DNA of 64,000 bases from JAQWRV01 sp045564915 (GTDB lineage: Bacteria; Pseudomonadota; Alphaproteobacteria; Rhodospirillales; Rhodospirillaceae): positions 186,001 to 250,000 of the forward strand of contig JBJLGL010000011.1 of NCBI GenBank assembly GCA_045564915.1, written 5' to 3'. The notes below the pieces were generated by a model that did not search any database, had not been told where the DNA came from, and worked only from the letters and a program-made list of their open reading frames with translations. The position numbers and the translations under genes were made by a program. Shown in pieces: positions 62,323 to 64,000 of this stretch; within the stretch, counting starts at the first letter, position 1; each line of letters opens with the position of its first letter.

Positions 62323-63143
62323 GCCGTATCTTCCAGTCCTCGCGGAATGGGTCGTTTCTTGATCAAGAAATGCTTAGCGAAGCGCAGTAGTGCCTTGCCG
62401 CGGGTTAACCACGCTATGGACGCCCCGTGCTTGCTATTCTTAAGCACACCTTCCACAAGCCAGGGTGTGACGGTCTCGACCTCCTCTGCTAGAATGCGGT
62501 AGATGAACTGCATACTTTTCCAGCGCTCGGGGGAAACCTCATCCCTTGCGCCCAGCAGCATCTCAGTAGTGACCATACCCGGGCTCATGGAGCCGACTAT
62601 CACTGGCCCCTTACGGGTTTCTTTCACCAGACTCTTGGTGAAATAACGCAGGCCGAATTTGGTTGCACCATACACACTCATGCCTTCGCTCTTGGCACCA
62701 TCTGAACCGAAGCCCTCGAAGGTATAGAGCGCGCCATGGCCTTGCTCAGTCATGCCGTTAAGCGCCACCCGGCAGCCGTTCATCATTCCTACCAAGTTGG
62801 TTTCGGGAATGTCGCGCATGTCTTCCGGGCGCAGCTCACCAATGGGATGCATGACACTGATGGCGCCGGCGTTATTGATCCATATGTCCACAGACCCAAA
62901 TCTTGCTTTAGCGGCATCCCATAAACCCTGAACTTGAGCTAGATCAGAAATTTCACATACCTGACCTGCAATTCTTGCACTATCCGCTGCAAAATGAGTG
63001 AGGTTCTCTATGGCTGATTCGACTGAAGCCTCGCTGCGTCCTGATACCATTACGGAGTGACCAAGCTTAAGGAACTCTTTTGTAAGGCCTTGCCCTATGC
63101 CGCGTGTTGATCCCGTAACAACCACTGTTTTTTGCTCTAGCAT
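62319..63143 (-). CDS. SDR-family oxidoreductase
   Basis: 274 residues. VVTGSTRGIGQGLTKEF is the NAD(P) loop, NNAGAIS the structural motif and VYGATKFGLRYFTKSLVKE the Y-x-x-x-K active site. The C-terminal extension (about 240-274) ends in a basic stretch KHFLIKKRPIPRGLEDTA. The proposed role is oxidoreduction of a lipid- or hydroxy-type substrate. ATG start; it converges on the hypothetical gene with a 4-bp overlap at the stops. Confidence 0.9.
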   Translation of the reverse strand: MLEQKTVVVTGSTRGIGQGLTKEFLKLGHSVMVSGRSEASVESAIENLTHFAADSARIAGQVCEISDLAQVQGLWDAAKARFGSVDIWINNAGAISVMHPIGELRPEDMRDIPETNLVGMMNGCRVALNGMTEQGHGALYTFEGFGSDGAKSEGMSVYGATKFGLRYFTKSLVKETRKGPVIVGSMSPGMVTTEMLLGARDEVSPERWKSMQFIYRILAEEVETVTPWLVEGVLKNSKHGASIAWLTRGKALLRFAKHFLIKKRPIPRGLEDTA

Positions 63144-63419
63144 GATTGCTTTAGGTTCCTATCAATTTATCCGCCAGTATAAACCGGTCATAAGCCAATA
63201 ATATATTCTATTTCATTGACAGTCTGTGCATCTATGCACCTAAAGCAGTAATTAGCCAGATTCAGAGTCTTAATTTTAACCACCGGGCGGTCAGATGTGG
63301 CTATTACCGAGAGATGAAGTAGAAAGCATGACTAAAGTAGTGAATTCCTGCCAAAGTCAGTGTGGGTGCAACGAGGTACTGGAAAGGCATTAACCACAAA
63401 AGTTATTGGACTCATTATT
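63144..63419. other. Intergenic region before the MFS gene
   Basis: A 276-bp gap between divergently transcribed genes. AT-rich 63180-63270 probably holds promoters. A short 21-codon open frame with ATG at 63329 contains Cys residues but has no support as a gene. Confidence 0.35.
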
Positions 63420-64000
63420 ATGACCATTGTTGCAGAACCCACCTATATTCGCATGCTTGGTATTCGTATTGATCTTGCCGAAGGTATTACGACTACTAAC
63501 GGCTGGACGTTGATGTACGCGTCCTTCGCTACAATTGGGTTCCTAACCTTTGTCAATACAGGGCAAGCCTTTATTTTGAACGCTAACCTCGGCGTTGCTA
63601 GGGACGAACAGGGTGTGTTGTCCGGCAACCTAGCTTTCTGGAACGAAATAATTACTATCGCCTTAGCGGCACCCTTTGGGGTTCTAGCTGACAAGGTTGG
63701 TCGCCGACCCTTGTTCTGCTTTGGTCTGATAGCCATGGCTTTAGGTTATGCTCTTTACCCGCTTGCCGATAGCATTACAGACCTTACTATCGCTAGAAGT
63801 GTTTATGCGGTGGGAACAGCCGCAGCTGCTGGCATGCTGGGTACAGTAGGCGCGGATTATCCCCGTGAACATTCTCGCGGTAAACTGATTGCCTGGACTG
63901 GAGTATTCAATTCCCTTGGTGTCATTTTTACTGCCTTTGTTTTTGGTCGTGTTCTCCTGCCGTTGTTCGAAAACCAGTATGGTAGTCAAGAAGCGGGGAC
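63420..64000 (+). CDS. MFS transporter (3' truncated by window end)
   Basis: The open frame runs from ATG 63420 to the edge. The visible ~193 residues hold five to six membrane helices and the superfamily signature between helices 2 and 3: PFGVLADKVGRRPLFCFG. The first ~25 residues (VAEPTYIRMLGIRIDLAEGI) precede helix 1. A later charged signature, DYPREHSRGKLIAWTGVFNSLGVI, resembles the central part of helix 4 in sugar/organic-acid transporters. The substrate is unknown; import of the compound degraded by the upstream genes is a guess. Confidence 0.82.
   Translation, partial: MTIVAEPTYIRMLGIRIDLAEGITTTNGWTLMYASFATIGFLTFVNTGQAFILNANLGVARDEQGVLSGNLAFWNEIITIALAAPFGVLADKVGRRPLFCFGLIAMALGYALYPLADSITDLTIARSVYAVGTAAAAGMLGTVGADYPREHSRGKLIAWTGVFNSLGVIFTAFVFGRVLLPLFENQYGSQEAG

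Noticed and set aside
63329..63394. 21-codon Cys-containing open frame before the MFS gene
   Set aside because: Too short and without ribosome site, conserved context or known peptide family.

Overview
The window is chromosomal DNA of mid GC content from a Gram-negative bacterium. It is most likely an alphaproteobacterium of Rhodospirillales type. The evidence is the housekeeping run ppx/gppA-rlmE-guaB-rsmB-guaA, a Bradyrhizobium/Pseudomonas-style GH17-GT2 glucan synthase, TonB and outer-membrane proteins, and many catabolic SDR, amidohydrolase and alpha/beta-hydrolase genes of the kind common in marine lineages. No rRNA is present. One tRNA, tRNA-Gln(CUG), was found.

Layout. 1-2400: a COG4315-type secreted protein and a Tat-exported methyltransferase, ending tail to tail on a perfect hairpin. 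2400-7548: a compact cluster of CDP-alcohol phosphatidyltransferase, MDR dehydrogenase, degenerate 6-pyruvoyl-tetrahydropterin synthase homologue, GT4 glycosyltransferase, methyltransferase and RibD-type reductase. It looks like an uncharacterised pathway for a glycosylated or lipid-linked pterin-like molecule. 7993-12317: a GC-richer pair, an LtaS/OpgB-like phosphoglycerol transferase and an NdvB-like beta-1,3-glucan synthase, probably for periplasmic glucans. 12357-21115: tRNA-Gln, an MFS exporter, an alpha/beta hydrolase, and the conserved RNA-modification and GMP-synthesis block.

21098-27445: an AT-rich island at the 3' end of guaA. A 25-bp stretch spanning the guaA stop codon is repeated exactly at 27421. 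Two further near copies of its core, plus one weaker one, lie inside and cut the island into one- or two-gene modules: ferritin-like + TPR-TylF methyltransferase, TPR-sulfotransferase, and sterol desaturase. No integrase is visible. This looks like serial site-specific accretion of cassette-like inserts at guaA.

27598-37072: a TonB receptor, a decayed methyltransferase, a MycE-like methyltransferase, glutamate dehydrogenase, a GT61 glycosyltransferase, an amidohydrolase and an alpha/beta hydrolase.

37340-51637: the most striking region. Seven tightly packed minus-strand genes encode, in transcription order: an FAD/NAD(P)-cNMP-cNMP-[4Fe-4S] fusion; a membrane protein with two Hx13H helices (predicted dihaem cytochrome b); an FHA-TM-decahaem cytochrome c fusion; a small secreted protein; a tandem GlcG/HbpS-like protein; an outer-membrane barrel; and a 1282-residue decahaem LVIVD-propeller cytochrome. 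A pentahaem cytochrome converges on them. Together they would form an electron path from cytoplasmic NAD(P)H/ferredoxin across the inner membrane to the periplasm or outer membrane. I do not recognise it as a described system.

51875-64000: a catabolic/accessory stretch with DUF3089, two class-C-beta-lactamase-like hydrolases around a membrane protein and a Cys-less Asp/Glu-racemase homologue, an aldo/keto reductase, two beta-propeller proteins, a YaiI-family protein, two SDRs, a conserved hypothetical protein and the start of an MFS transporter cut by the window edge.
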